A program made the translations under genes and the position numbers. Positions 53,701 through 64,000 of a DNA stretch of 64,000 bases are shown here, piece after piece. The stretch is from assembly GCF_019399895.1 (NCBI RefSeq), contig NC_091864.1:13122001-13186000 (forward strand), written 5' to 3'. The DNA comes from Cardiocondyla obscurior. Taxonomy: Eukaryota > Arthropoda > Insecta > Hymenoptera > Formicidae. The first letter of the stretch is position 1; each line of letters starts with the position of its first letter. The notes under the pieces were generated by a model. The model was not told the DNA's origin, ran no database searches, and saw nothing but the letters and a program-made list of their open reading frames with translations.

Positions 53701-56700
53701 GCGGCATTGCCATTTTGTCGGCTCGTCAATCCGGCACGGCGGGCCGGAGAAAAAGAAAGTTTCGCGAGTTCATTAATGCATAATCGATGGCAAGAAAGAT
53801 GGGACCAAGCAACGTGTGTGATGCTGGTAGTAGGGACCAAGGATAATCGGCTGAATCTAAGAGTCAGCTTAGTGTCTGAATGTACAGTGTAGGTAAGGTA
53901 ACACGCATTCCTTTTTTTTGATGGTGTTGTAAGAGAATTTCGATTGATAGCTTAAAAATTATAAAAATAAATTCTGTACAAAAAAAATTAATGAATAAAT
54001 AAATACATCACACACTGATATCAGACAACTGTGAAATTACGTTTTTCGTTTTCGGTTTCACTCGATATGTTTATAAAAATATAACCGTGTGGCTTCTCTT
54101 TTCTCTTTCTAAATAAAAAATTAAATACAAAAAATGTAATTTAAATTGACCACTGAGTCGTTAAAAAAAAAAAAAAACTGTAGAAGTTAAAGATTATTTT
54201 CTAACATTCTCATAAAATAAAAACTGTCCGGTTTTTTCTGAGTTTTTTTCACTTGGAGGAAGACAGATAAATTCGACAAATGTTGCCGGCGTAATCCCGG
54301 CGAGATTTTGGTTTACAGTTGCAAAACAACATGCTTCGCATTATCTTCGGTGCATTTGGTATTGGATACTGAGCTCCGCGAAATAACTGATTTCAATTTC
54401 CGTATGACGTCAGCACCTCAAGCACGATATTGCGTATTTCGTATTCACCGTCGCAACATGTCCGTCATGCTATTTTTAAATGCGCATCGACAGCTTTCCC
54501 TAATTGTATTGATTGTTTCAAAATAGCTCGTTACTACCGGGCCGACACGTCAGAAATAATTTTTACCGAGTGTTATTTTCCCTAACGAGAGCTACGTTTC
54601 TCGACGATTAATAACGCGAGCGACATGCATATAGTCAGTCAGCTAATTGTGCGCAGCTAATTTGATGATACGCCGGTCCTTTTAGGTACGCTTATACAAC
54701 TTGTGGACAAACCGCGTGGTGCGCGAAGCAGATTAAGCGCTACATTCGGTGGCAAAGCCGCAAGCGACAGGGAAGCTGTCAGGCAGTGCTTTCTCTTCTC
54801 GAATCATCTGTTGCTCACGACTCGTCAATCCGACGATGACGGCCGTTTAAGTTTAGTCCCGCAGATTGGCAAGATACCACTTTCTGACGCGGTGCTGATT
54901 GAAGATCCGAGCGACCAGAGTGCTACCGACGACGATGGTAATTGTTCACTTATTGATAAAGTAACGAGCTAGTCTTTTTCTCTCTCTCGCTCTCTCTCTC
55001 TCTCTCTTTTCTCTTTATCTCTCGATATTTCTTTAAAACGCAAAAATGTTTCATTTAGCTATTATAGAAGCAATATTAAATTTTCGATAAATTAAGAATA
55101 TAAAGAGATCAAAGGATATCATCTACAAGTATTTTGTAACTTAACGTTTTTAGTTTATTTTAGATAATATATTTGAGTGTATTTTAATGTAATTTTTCTT
55201 GATAAAGTGACTGAGTCTCTTAAAAAGGATAAAAAATCGGGAATTTATTCAATGCTACAAGGTAGCGACCGTAAACTAATTTTAGGACTGTCAGTATGTT
55301 CGATGTCAAGTGGCATTAGCGAAAACAGCGGAGGCGGCAGCTGCAGCGGGACCTCCCAGTTGCAGAATCGTGACTTCAAGATTGTTCTCGATATAAAATC
55401 CGGCGGACAACAGGTGACCGTTCACCTCGTGGCGCCTACAATACAAGTAAGCTTCAAATAGCTCGTAGTTATATTCTATAAATGGATTTTTTAAATCTTT
55501 CGCGAATACGCATTTCTCGCTATTTATTTTTTTTTTTCGTACAAATAAATTCAAAACTAAAGAAATTAATTTTCTAACAAAACTCTCCCCAGAATATAAT
55601 TAACGTGCAAAATTATTTGAAATGCATATTATCACATGCGTGACGTAACGAAACTTTTTACAGGAAAAAGCAGCTTGGGTCAGTGATATTAGTCAATGTA
55701 TGGATAACGTTCACTTCAACGATCTACTTCACGGATCGCTATCGGACACCAGCTCCGTCACGATGCCGCAGTCCATCCGGAACGATCCGAAGCTGTTTAA
55801 GGACGACGTGGACATCAGATTTAGCCGAACTCTAAATTCCTGTAAAATACCGCAGATTCGCTCCGCGACACCTGAACGGCTGTTACAGCGACTGACCGAC
55901 CTCAGGTTCCTCAGTATCGATTTTCTCAACACGTTTCTGCTGACGTACCGAGTGTTTACCGACGGCGTCACGGTGCTGGAGGCCCTCAAGAAAGTTTTCT
56001 ACGAAGCCGAGCCGCCAGACGCGCAAATACCCACCGGATCCCTCGTGTAAATATGATAATAAATGATAGAACAATTATCAAGTAAAAAAAAAAAAATTAA
56101 TTTAACTTCGTGAATAAAACGCATTTAAATATTTCCTGTAATTATATTCTAGATCCCTAGATGTATTAGGAGGAAATGCAAACGAAACACAGTATTCCGA
56201 GGACCGTAGAAAATGCTTTTCGCCGAGGCGGACTAGTGGTGCAAGCTCAGTATCAGGTATGTACGTTTAAGTAATTTTTTCAATCAAGAAACTGTAATAC
56301 ATTGTTAACAATTAAGATATAAAATAATCACGGCTCTCAATTATTGCACGTAGGATATGGATCGGAAGTGAGTGATACTCGCGATGCAAAATCTCATGGA
56401 TCCTACGATGCTAACGCGAGCGGGCACAATTCGAAACCTTACTGGCGATCTAGTTATAAGAAACGTGAGTAGACCTTTAGCGTGTGTCGCGATTATTTGC
56501 AATATAACATTATAATTAAATTTAAATTTTTAATTACAATAAAGTACTCGAGAGTAAGAAAGGGGTGTATAGAGGTGCGATTTACAATTTCTTGTGTTTA
56601 GTCGAAGAAGAACAATCGCTCGGACTCATCTCCGAGACTCCGGCAATATCAAGACGTAGTCCGACGCCGCAGGTATCCAACCCATCCAGCGCGTTGCAAT

Positions 56701-59700
56701 CACCGGCCATGCCGCGAAAAATCAGCATTCGCGTGGATAACAAGGACACCGACGACGACGGGTGTCACCTAACGATACCAAAAGTAATAGCTGTGTCGTC
56801 TAGTTCCGAGACACTCACAGGTATTTATTGTGAATGACAGATTATTATAATGTAATCTTGTAAAGCTGCAGAATTCGAATTTCATATAAAAATAATAATG
56901 TTAAAATTAAATTTAAATATTATGATATTTAGAGACGAAAAGGGAGAAAAGTTCTTAAAGTATTTTAATACCGCGGAAACTTGAACGAAATGTTTGAATG
57001 ATTTATCTCTTATTTTGTAAGAACGTAATATATTGCTAATGTACGAGAGAAAAAATTTGGAACATAAGACGTTACAGCAATTAGCGCACCGTCTTCGCCG
57101 AGCAATTTAAGCTCCGTAACGCTAGTCGGCTCAACGGAATCTGGTTCCGGTTCCGGATCAGATCCAAGCCCTCAAGAGGGTGGTACTTACTCACGCCGTG
57201 TCTCCGAAATAGAAACGCCTGTCACAACAGAAGCGGACACGAAAGGTAATCCTTGATTCGATACAAATTTGATATAATTAAATAATAAATCAAATTAAAT
57301 TGAATTACGTATATGATTGCGCGCGGTGTCGCTTAATTAGCGCATATAATTAATCCATGAAAAATCTATTATAGACGTGCAATTTACTTACGACGATATA
57401 TCGTCACTGTTATCGCAATCGGCCGAGTCTGTGAAATCGGATACACCGAAAACTCCGAAAACTCCGAAAACTCCGAGAACGCCAAAAACGACTAAGACGG
57501 CGGATACGGCGAAATCACCGAAAACGCCGGATAATCCAAGAACGCCCCCGAAAACACCTAAAACGCCGAAAACGCCAGACACACCGAAAACACCGGACAC
57601 GGTAAGAACGCCGGAGACACCGAAAACACCGAAGACACCGAAAACGCCTATCTCTCCGTTGATAAGGGAAGTCAGGGAAAGCAAAGAAGAACAAACTATG
57701 CTAAACGACAACGAGAGCGTAACCTCTCTTAAATTAATCAGTCAATCGGCACAGCAGGGTCAACAATATTCGGAACACAGGGCATCAATTGCTTCCGCTC
57801 CAGCATCCAGTGGACCAAGAAGCGGCTCGGTCTCTACTATAACATGTGTACGTACAAAAAAAAATGTGCAAATCTTCTTTGAAGTTTTATCTAGTAAACC
57901 ACAGTAATTGAGAAAAAAAATCTTTTATTAAATAAATTAATAATTTATGTAATAATCGAGAACCAATGTAGTCTAAAAGATGCTTTTAGTTACCGTTTTT
58001 TAAATATTTTTAATTTAATTTCACAGAATTATTGGGTAAGCAGACGGTCGATGCACGACGAGAGCTCCTCGCAACAAAGCAGTTATCAGCATGACGTTCA
58101 GGTTTCCAGTAAAGCCGGCGTAGTAATAACTAGCTTTCGCCAGAGTCATCGAAGGTTCGTTTTAATAGCTACGTTAAACGTGTTACCTGCATTTTATCGT
58201 GTCTCTGAAGACATCGGCAAAAATTATCTCTATTTCGTTCTTGCTGGATGTTGAGTGCCATTAATGGCAATTTTCGCCTTCTAACGCATGATAGCTTTTT
58301 CTCAATATCATGTTTTATTTATCAAAAATATAATTAAAATCATTCTCAGAGGGAGAAATTAGTAGAAAAAAAAAAAAAAAAATAAAGAGTAGTGTTTTAT
58401 AGTATCTTTAGCATTTTTTGATAGTTTAGTCCATAAGATAATAAATAATTTAGAGTTAATACATAATTCCCCCGCTCTGTGCAAAAATTTATTTTCCAAA
58501 ACCCGATGCAAAATTTTTAGATACGCTATACAAATTGTGTTTTTTAATATTTGAGAAAATTGTAAATAATTGTAAATACGTTAAATCTTTTATATCTGTA
58601 TTGTCAACAGAAAATTTTTATAAATAATTCAGAACTCATTTCGAAGCAGTATATGCATTTTAATGAACTTGTAAATATTTCAATGTTCTCAATTTCTTTT
58701 TCTAATTAACAAATAAATGCTATAATAATTAAAAAAATCACCCAATTAATAACTTTTGCTCCACTTCTGTTTGACAAATTATATCTCTATCACGGAACTA
58801 AAGTTAAAACCCCCTTAGATCAGGAAGAACTCCCGCTGCTGTTTCTACTCAACCATGTTTCATGTATTGTTTTGTGTCATTCATAGCATTGGACCTGAAC
58901 CTATCTGGTAAGTGGGCTCATTTTGAAAAGCGTCATTATCCACTTATTGCGTGTAGCATGGCTACAATTCTGCTTGCGGCATCGTTGTAAGCTAAGCCTG
59001 AAATGTCTGCCTTCTATTCTATTACTGGAAATCCGTAGCCTATCGAAATTTATTGATTCCGTAAATTAATTGTGATGTGAACCTAAATGCGTTTTCTCCT
59101 TTGCTTGGCTGTGTCGCTTATTGCATACACACGATTTAATTTATTCAGTCTATTTCTTCATCATTTAGAGAATGCACCCTAGTGAACGAGAGAATGGACC
59201 AAACGAAATAGAAATAGTTTTTACCCGATAGTCGCCTTGTGCCACTTGTGTGCTTATAGTGATGGACATTCCAAAGAACTTTCGAAATCGACAATAATTA
59301 TGGTGAATTCGAATCTTGATGCTATTAAGATTTATTTCTACTAAAAATAATATTTATCAAATCTTGCCTTTAAAAAAAATTTTTTTTTTTTGAGTAAAGA
59401 TTTTTAAAATAAATTTAGTACATCTATAATTAAATGCAATGTTATTGTTTCAATATATTATTTCATATTTATAGCATCGAAAATTGAACTCGCCGAGACT
59501 GTGCCACACACAGTTATAATCCTTACTCAAAATATATATTTCATAGCGACACAATAATGAAAACAGCAATTAAACAGTATCTACACAGCTGACTTATTCG
59601 ATATCTTGAAGAACTTTTGCAAAATCGAGATGCACATTAAATTCTATTTGCTTAAATCACGACGCTTAGTGCATAGTACGATACAGTTCAGATATTATTT

Positions 59701-61795
59701 TGAAACATAGAAAAATAGCCAACACCGGATCTTTCCTCGTGCCGTTCCTTCAGCACAGTAGCATGCTTTGAAATATAACATGAACAACCTGATCGTCAGG
59801 TGAAAACGATAGAATCTTGCCTAATGCAACGTAGAGTGTAGAATAAACGCATAGATCAGCCAAGACGATGGAAAGTCGAGATTTGACGATTATTAGAATT
59901 TGATTTCTATTCTCGTGACTGCCGATGTTCGTCGAGACTAAAAGCAATTCTGAATTTAGGAGCAGCACATCCACGGCGGCGACCGCGTTTGCCATCGCGA
60001 CTTCTGCCTCGAGCAATCCGCCAGACAAAGGACCGTTGACCGACGGGAATAATCGAGGCCGAGATAGGAATAGGCGGAAGGAATCTGTGATGTCGACCGC
60101 TGCGACAATGAGGGTGCTGAACGTCTTGAGGCACTGGGTGTCCAAGCACGCTCAAGACTTTGAGATGGATCAGAAGTTAAAGAGCTTGACCATCGAATTT
60201 TTGGAAGATATCAATTACAGCCCAAATCTGCTGCCGGCTGAGCACAAGGCAGCTACTCAACTCCTGCGATTAATCACTAAGGAAGAAACCGAGAGTAACA
60301 AGGTCGATCTTAAAAAATTGTTAACACCACCGTCAGTAAGTAATAATAATAATAATAATTTCCTCCGATTAATACTAATTAATAATGACGATAGAGTATT
60401 GCGCACGACCAAATTTACGAAGAATGGATTTTATTAAATTTACCCGAGTAAAAATTTATCTAGCTAATCTGATTTTGCAGCTAGTGATTAGATCGCGCAG
60501 ATTAAATATATTTCTTAAGTAGTGACTAGCTTGGTACTAGCCATAAATTATAAGCGTAAATAGTTAATAAAGTATTTTTTTTTTTTTTAGATTCCAAGTA
60601 AAGAGAGCATCGAGACATTGTCTGCACTTGAGATCGCGGAACAGATGACGTATCTGGACCATCATATATTCGTCAATATCGCTAGCGAGTAAGTAGAATT
60701 TTGCTAAGTTACATCCGAGGTTACATCGTTGCTGTTTAAACACAAAGGAATTTTTATCTTGCAGAGAGTTTCTCGGGCAAGCGTGGATGAAAACGGATAA
60801 GGCGACCCGCGCTCCTCACATCCTTCTCATGACGAAGCGATTCAATGAGGTGTCGCAGCTAGTTGTTTCCGAAATAATTCGTCGTTCTAACATGTCGGCC
60901 AGAGTTGCAGCTATCGAGAAATGGGCCGCGGTCGCTGATATCAATAGAGTTCTGCATAATTATAACGGCGTTCTGCAAATTTGCGCGGCCTTTACTAACA
61001 CCAGTGTATACCGACTAAAGAAAACTTGGGATAAAGTTTCTAAAACGGTAGGTTTATCGAGAATTTTCAAATAGCTTATAAATATATTTTTCGTTTATAA
61101 TTTGTTCCCTTCAAATTTATGTATTTTTTTATGTGCTAAACAGCAATATTATATTTTTTATAGCTAACCGGAATTTACCGATTGTGAATTACTCATTAAT
61201 TTTGTTAATTTACAGACAAAGCAGACGATAGAGAGACTGCAGCATATCGTTTCGTCCGATGGGCGCTTTAGAAATTTAAGGGACGCCTTGCACCGATGCG
61301 ATCCACCCTGCATTCCTTATTTAGGTCTTTACCTCACCGACCTCTCGTTCATTGAGGAGGGCACTCCAAACGTTACCGAGGGTCTTTTAAATTTCTCAAA
61401 GATGCGAATGGTAAGCGACAGTTCTCTTTTTTTTTACAAGTTATTAAAAATTTTGAAAATTTAAGGACGATTTACTTAAAATAATAATATAATATAAATA
61501 TATTAATTAATTATTTTATGCCATTATGACATTCGCAATCAATGAAGTTACGAGAAAATACTACGTGCCTTTTCAGATTTCTCACGTAATCCGCGAGATA
61601 CGGCATTTTCAGCAAACTCCTTACAAGATCGAGTTAGTTACTAAAGTAACCAACTATTTGTTAGACACGACGCTCTTGCTAAACGAGAAGGATTTGTATC
61701 GTATGTCTTTGGATCTCGAGCCCAGAACATCCAGGTTGAGTAGTTCTACTTTAATCGATCTACCACCTACGGGCAGCCACGTGTCTACAAAATAA
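23125..61795 (+). CDS. RasGRF: RasGRF, Ras-specific guanine nucleotide-releasing factor
   Basis: Coding exons are 23125-23152, 25197-25327, 28016-28132, 46199-46305, 49538-49685, 50122-50435, 50825-51054, 51279-51472, 52173-52298, 52382-52484, 54686-54937, 55286-55446, 55664-56046, 56153-56256, 56354-56464, 56602-56820, 57078-57245, 57375-57847, 58027-58154, 59960-60335, 60591-60688, 60765-61047, 61216-61410 and 61577-61795. They join in phase to 1555 aa, against about 1240-1270 in vertebrates; the excess is mainly in the linker. Order: PH1 (30-128), coiled coil (129-177), IQ (244-262), DH (283-490), PH2 (500-650), REM (685-765), low-complexity linker (766-1165), CDC25 catalytic region (1166-1545). 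In the family this is a membrane-recruited, calmodulin-regulated exchange factor for Ras (CDC25) and Rac (DH), prominent in neurons. The N terminus MQKTVRVNDSQL at the second ATG (23140) matches the vertebrate start, so 1550 aa from that ATG is equally likely. Confidence 0.95.
23153..25196 (+). other. RasGRF intron 1
   Basis: A 2.0-kb intron after a 13-28-nt coding segment. AT-rich, with a 20-base T run at 23976-23995 and a CpG-rich patch at 24000-24400 whose frames (24083-24295) are not recognisable. That patch could hold a regulatory element. Confidence 0.7.
25505..25530. repeat. poly(T) run
   Basis: 26 consecutive thymines in RasGRF intron 2. Confidence 0.9.
26175..26219. repeat. (TC)n microsatellite
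   Basis: About 22 TC dinucleotides in RasGRF intron 2. Confidence 0.95.
30948..30969. other. 22-bp perfect palindrome
   Basis: The half-site ACGGACCGTTT is followed at once by its exact reverse complement, without a spacer. The centre is TTTAAA. It lies in RasGRF intron 3, away from exons. It may be a binding site for a dimeric factor or chance. Confidence 0.9.
35685..35790. repeat. purine tract with (GAGC)n and (GA)n
   Basis: A nearly pure purine strand about 100 bases long, ending in GAGC tetramers (35745-35770) and a (GA)n run (35771-35790). The 179-codon minus-strand frame over it is a Ser/Leu artefact of the repeat. Confidence 0.85.
35925..35980. repeat. pyrimidine tract with (CT)n
   Basis: About 55 bases, almost all pyrimidines, 135 bp after the purine tract and partly complementary to it, so the pair forms an imperfect inverted repeat. 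Confidence 0.85.
38658..38703. repeat. (TA)n microsatellite
   Basis: About 23 TA dinucleotides in RasGRF intron 3. Confidence 0.95.
39855..39892. repeat. (GATA)n microsatellite
   Basis: About nine GATA units with one GACG interruption in RasGRF intron 3. Confidence 0.95.
43587..43617. repeat. interrupted (CA)n microsatellite
   Basis: CA repeats broken by TA and CG units in RasGRF intron 3. Confidence 0.85.
44645..44668. repeat. (TC)n microsatellite
   Basis: About 12 TC dinucleotides in RasGRF intron 3. Confidence 0.9.
46306..49537 (+). other. RasGRF intron 4
   Basis: A 3.2-kb AT-rich intron between PH1 and the coiled coil. The frames inside it (47078-47419, 47588-47854) have no family resemblance. 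No other feature was found. Confidence 0.75.
49538..50435 (+). other. RasGRF exons 5-6: coiled coil and IQ motif
   Basis: Exon 5 (49538-49685) encodes the coiled coil with KHLHLLQIVESEKTAK, matching the vertebrate KYLHLLQIVETEK. Exon 6 (50122-50435) adds about 60 residues of Pro/Ser/Gly-rich sequence, more divergent than its surroundings, and then the IQ motif VQSFFRGWLCRRRWK, the known calmodulin-binding site, followed by SPHAESMRKRN. The two are separated by a 436-bp intron with nothing else visible. Confidence 0.93.
50825..52484 (+). other. RasGRF exons 7-10: DH (RhoGEF) domain
   Basis: Exons 7-10 encode an unbroken DH domain: MVEAEEEYTEQLEIL (helix 1), the MAASSKKPP segment, NSETVLFLHQIF, SWPTLVLGDLFDMLLPML, and PMHQIPRYIITLHEVLAHTP (helix 8 region), ending in EVSETENLRKNLAVERM. 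Vertebrate RasGRFs have PMF where this has PMH. The 700-bp intron 51473-52172 and the 224-bp intron before exon 8 hold no other feature. Confidence 0.93.
52485..54685 (+). other. RasGRF intron 10
   Basis: A 2.2-kb intron between DH and PH2. Most of it is AT-rich, but 53440-53890 is CpG-rich and ends in a donor-like TAG then GTAAGG (see the candidate internal promoter). Confidence 0.75.
53440..53892 (+). promoter_or_regulatory. candidate internal promoter / alternative first exon
   Basis: A sharply bounded CpG-rich block in an otherwise AT-rich intron, closed by TAG followed by GTAAGG (GT at 53893-53894). It contains an 86-codon frame from an ATG at 53632, ending GTG TAG at the donor, with no recognised homology. 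No polypyrimidine acceptor precedes it, which fits a first exon better than a cassette exon. A transcript starting here would encode PH2, REM and CDC25 without PH1, IQ and DH. Confidence 0.3.
54686..56046 (+). other. RasGRF exons 11-13: PH2 and REM domains
   Basis: Exon 11 begins PH2 (GTLIQLVDKPRG, then RQCFLFSNHLLLTTR), exon 12 adds a Gly/Ser-rich loop and the core strands (DFKIVLDIKSGG), and exon 13 closes it with EKAAWVSDISQCMDN. The REM domain follows: DVDIRFSRTLNSCK, RLTDLRFLSIDFLNTFLLTYRVF. The exon 13 donor must be the GT at 56047 (CTCGT then GTAAAT); the alternative two bases earlier puts the next exon out of frame. Confidence 0.93.
54979..55013. repeat. interrupted (TC)n microsatellite
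   Basis: TC repeats just after the exon 11 donor of RasGRF. Confidence 0.9.
56153..58154 (+). other. RasGRF exons 14-19: divergent linker
   Basis: Six exons encode a Ser/Thr/Pro-rich linker between REM and CDC25. Recognisable anchors are few: AGVVITSFRQSHRR in exon 19 corresponds to vertebrate NGVVMTSCRELDNNR. The linker is known to be phosphorylated and cleaved in vertebrates; the many SP/TP sites here suggest the same, as inference. Exon boundaries rest on phase and splice consensus, so alternative splicing is possible. Confidence 0.85.
57443..57658 (+). repeat. coding TP/KTP tandem repeat in the RasGRF linker
   Basis: A 72-codon stretch (residues about 989-1060) made of degenerate three-residue units, mostly TPK with TPD, TPR and TPE variants. 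It gives about 17 Thr-Pro and two Ser-Pro sites. The Thr and Pro codons use ACA, ACG, ACT and CCG, CCA, CCT, CCC in mixed order while the peptide is kept, which points to selection on the protein and not fresh slippage. Vertebrate RasGRF1 has a much shorter SP/TP cluster in the same linker. The antisense open frame (57388-57711) is an artefact. Confidence 0.95.
58155..59959 (+). other. RasGRF intron 19
   Basis: A 1.8-kb AT-rich intron with an A run near 58366-58381. No other feature was recognised. The donor GTTCGT is weak. Confidence 0.7.
59960..61795 (+). other. RasGRF exons 20-24: CDC25 catalytic domain
   Basis: Exon 20 opens with ATAFAIATSAS, the conserved RasGRF pre-catalytic peptide, then MRVLNVLRHWVSKHAQDFEMD. 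Exons 21-24 carry ALEIAEQMTYLD, FLGQAWMK, ARVAAIEKWAAVADINRVLHNYNG, RLKKTWDKVSK, the signature DPPCIPYLGLYLTDLSFIEEG and SHVIREIRHFQQTPYKIE. The end, LSSSTLIDLPPTGSHVSTK, is longer than in vertebrates. Nothing suggests loss of exchange activity. Confidence 0.96.
60341..60359 (+). repeat. (TAA)n microsatellite
   Basis: Six TAA units a few bases after the exon 20 donor of RasGRF. Confidence 0.85.
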
Positions 61796-64000
61796 ATTTA
61801 TTTCGTCGTGAAATTCTACGAAGCAACCGAGCTCTACCTTCATTTCGCAATGAACGGGAAAGAAAAATCTAGGTTCGAGGGATTCAACTATTTGTTGTGT
61901 GTGTGCGGCCGATTGACGACGATCGTGAACGCGATTTCGTCGTGTAATCAGCCCCGTCCATTTCTGTCCACCTTCGCTTGTAATGTAACGTCCATTAACT
62001 TCCGTTGTCGTTTCAAACTTTGTTCTCCAAGACATATTTGTGCAGGTGTTAAGTATAAGTAAATCGTACAATGATCTCATCGTCGTACAGAATCGGCCTC
62101 CGACTCGCGAAAGAAAATCGTTATCGTTTAGTAAACTTAGCGGTTGCAGAAAATTGTGAACAAAACATCTGTGTTAGTAGAGTTGCTATTGAAACTGTCC
62201 TTTAATTAACTTTTTTTCTTCCATTATCGCTAAAATTAATTTTACCTTCTATTTTAAATTTTAAGATAATGAATGTTCTATTTATATTCGAAGTTTAGAA
62301 AGAACTGACAAAGTAAACCGCGCTGATTTTAACAGGAGCATTTAATAGCGATGTACATAGATTTCAGAAGATTAAATGCGCGTGTAATGAAATCTGCAGA
62401 AACTAAAAATACAAAATATTATTTAATAAGGAATGTAGGACTTGCTCTCGCGATGATATAATTCCGCTTAATTTCTCCGTGTTGCCGGCAAGTTAATAAT
62501 AAAAATATAATTGAGGAAATACGGCCAGTTTAATCTGTCCGATAAAAGTAATTTATATTTTACAGAATATCCGAATTTTCTACAAGATAAAAGCTAAGTT
62601 AACACTGACAAAATAATCTTGATAAAAAAAAGCATTATTTATTTAGCCAAGCTCAATCGAGCCAGTATTATTGTGCGAGGCATAGAAGCAGTTCAAGTGG
62701 AGTACGTTTAAGAGAATTAATGAGAAGCGTGAAAGGTGATTGAAAATTATATTCTGACAATCAATAGCGTAAAGATCGCTGTTTACCGTTTAATTATTAC
62801 TGCGAGTACCAGAGCAAAGAAAAAAAATTAACTCGTTTGACAAACAACTGAAAACAGTTAGTTAATCTTCAATTATTATTTCTCGAAATTAATACGAAAG
62901 TATAATATCTATATTTTTGTCAAATTGTTTCATTGAGATGTCTTGAATTTTGCCTCTGACTTCGATAAGTATTTATGAATTTCAAAAATCCAAAACTGTG
63001 TTGTATATATATAAATATTCTTTGTCTGCCAAGCGAGATATAAATCTTATATAAAAGAGTACACATATCAGCTATATTTAACATAATTCCAGATTAATGT
63101 CTCTCTTGTTCGCCTCTATATTTTTATTCAGTATTTGTACCAGTGACAAAACACGACCACACAATTTAGAATTGGGATTTTGTTTACACATACTGTAGAA
63201 AAAAAAAAAAAAAAAAAAAAAAAAGGGAGAGTTTTACGCGGGGTCTTACGCGAAAAATTTATACACATATTTTGTATATACAATGTATACAACCATCTAT
63301 TTTTACGTTTGTTAAAAGATCTTCGGATGCATTTCTGCGTCTGTAAACTTAATGTTCCCGCCGTACAAAGTGCACACGATATTTTGAGCTCAAATCCGGA
63401 AATCATCGCGTGTAAACCGCGCGTTTCTAATAATCAGTTACGCGAGAAGAGAGGTTCCTTTAAAAGTGCCGCATTCCGAAAAGCATCGTGGGGGTACGCG
63501 CGTTTGCATCTCTTAAAATAAAGAAAAAAAGTCTCACAACTTGTGCCACGCAAATCGACATTAGAACAGCGTGTTGTAGACAATTCAATCAGGGTTTGGC
63601 ACATAAAAGAAAAAAGAAAAAAAAATCTTTATCTGCGGTTGTCAAAATGATAAAACTTGATATTTATATTCTCTTATCGCAAAGTCTTCTCGAAGACGAC
63701 GTGCGACCAATTAACTAAATATCGTGCTCCTTACTCTTATCGAATTATAGCGGTTGTTAAAAGTCGATTCGACTATAATCTCTTGGTGATTTACAGATCA
63801 CACGTCCTATGTCTCCTAAAAGTACTTCTAATTTGCTGTTAATTTTTTTAACGAACAATAATTTGGTACCATTCGTAGGTGGATAATAGAACAGACAGAG
63901 ATGATTTCTTAATTTAGACGATTAGACGGACTTTAAAACTTTTTTGCGTATAACTGAATAGATTAATGTGACCGATTTTCAATAAAAATCTTTAGACATT
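61796..64000. other. RasGRF 3' UTR and flank
   Basis: AT-rich DNA with no recognisable gene; the frames at 61760-62080 (minus), 61808-62062 and 63180-63521 look random. AATAAA occurs at 62498-62503 and 63981-63986; the one overlapping the stop codon (61791-61796) is unlikely to be used. A poly(A) run lies near 63199-63224. Confidence 0.5.
62498..62503 (+). terminator. candidate RasGRF polyadenylation signal
   Basis: AATAAA about 700 bases after the stop codon, the first upstream-free canonical signal in the flank. Confidence 0.35.

Noticed and set aside
53632..53892. 86-aa frame as a protein gene
   Set aside because: No homology recognised; the block is better explained as a leader exon or CpG island inside a RasGRF intron.
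57388..57711. 107-aa Gly/Val/Phe-rich minus-strand frame
   Set aside because: Mirror image of the TP-repeat coding exon.
1..64000. tRNA, rRNA, CRISPR array, transposase or viral genes
   Set aside because: No tRNA B-box in a clover-leaf context, no spaced direct repeats, and no integrase, transposase or polymerase motifs in any frame I read. A covariance-model or profile scan would be the decisive test.

Overview
The window is nuclear DNA from an insect. It has AT-rich intergenic and intronic sequence with many CpG dinucleotides, canonical GT-AG introns of 60 bp to 18 kb, and short microsatellites. The gene content, the intact RasGRF gene and the CpG-rich noncoding DNA fit a hymenopteran such as an ant or relative; the order is an inference and the species cannot be told. 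I saw no viral, plasmid, transposase, rRNA, tRNA or CRISPR sequence.

Four protein-coding genes can be rebuilt exon by exon, and all four give reading frames that stay in phase through every splice. (1) Mad1, minus strand, 5296-7719, six coding exons, 677 aa: the spindle-checkpoint scaffold that recruits Mad2. (2) par-6, plus strand, 8270-9840, five coding exons, 326 aa: the PB1/semi-CRIB/PDZ polarity adaptor, divergent from Mad1 across a short shared promoter interval. (3) A coiled-coil protein I could not name, plus strand, 11665-18240, 17 exons, 1371 aa. (4) RasGRF, plus strand, 23125-61795, 24 coding exons, 1555 aa: PH, coiled coil, IQ, DH, PH, REM, linker and CDC25 domains, that is a Ras/Rac exchange factor. 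RasGRF fills more than half of the window, mostly because of an 18-kb intron inside its first PH domain.

Layout: 1-5295 holds no recognisable protein gene, only CpG-rich blocks, two minus-strand splice-donor-like sites that could belong to first exons of a gene left of the window, and a strong RNA-hairpin candidate at 4989-5072. 5296-9840 is the Mad1/par-6 divergent pair. 9841-18240 holds the par-6 3' region and the coiled-coil gene. 18241-23124 contains a CpG-rich, TATA-containing block near 19.5-20.3 kb that is the best candidate for the RasGRF promoter. 23125-61795 is RasGRF. The remainder is its 3' flank.

The most interesting points are the microRNA-like hairpin, whose departures from perfect pairing are mostly G-U pairs on one strand only; a 72-codon TP/KTP repeat expansion in the RasGRF linker; a possible internal RasGRF promoter before the second PH domain; an upstream ORF in the RasGRF leader; and the unassigned 1371-aa coiled-coil protein. 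Searches and expression data were not available, so names rest on recognised family motifs.
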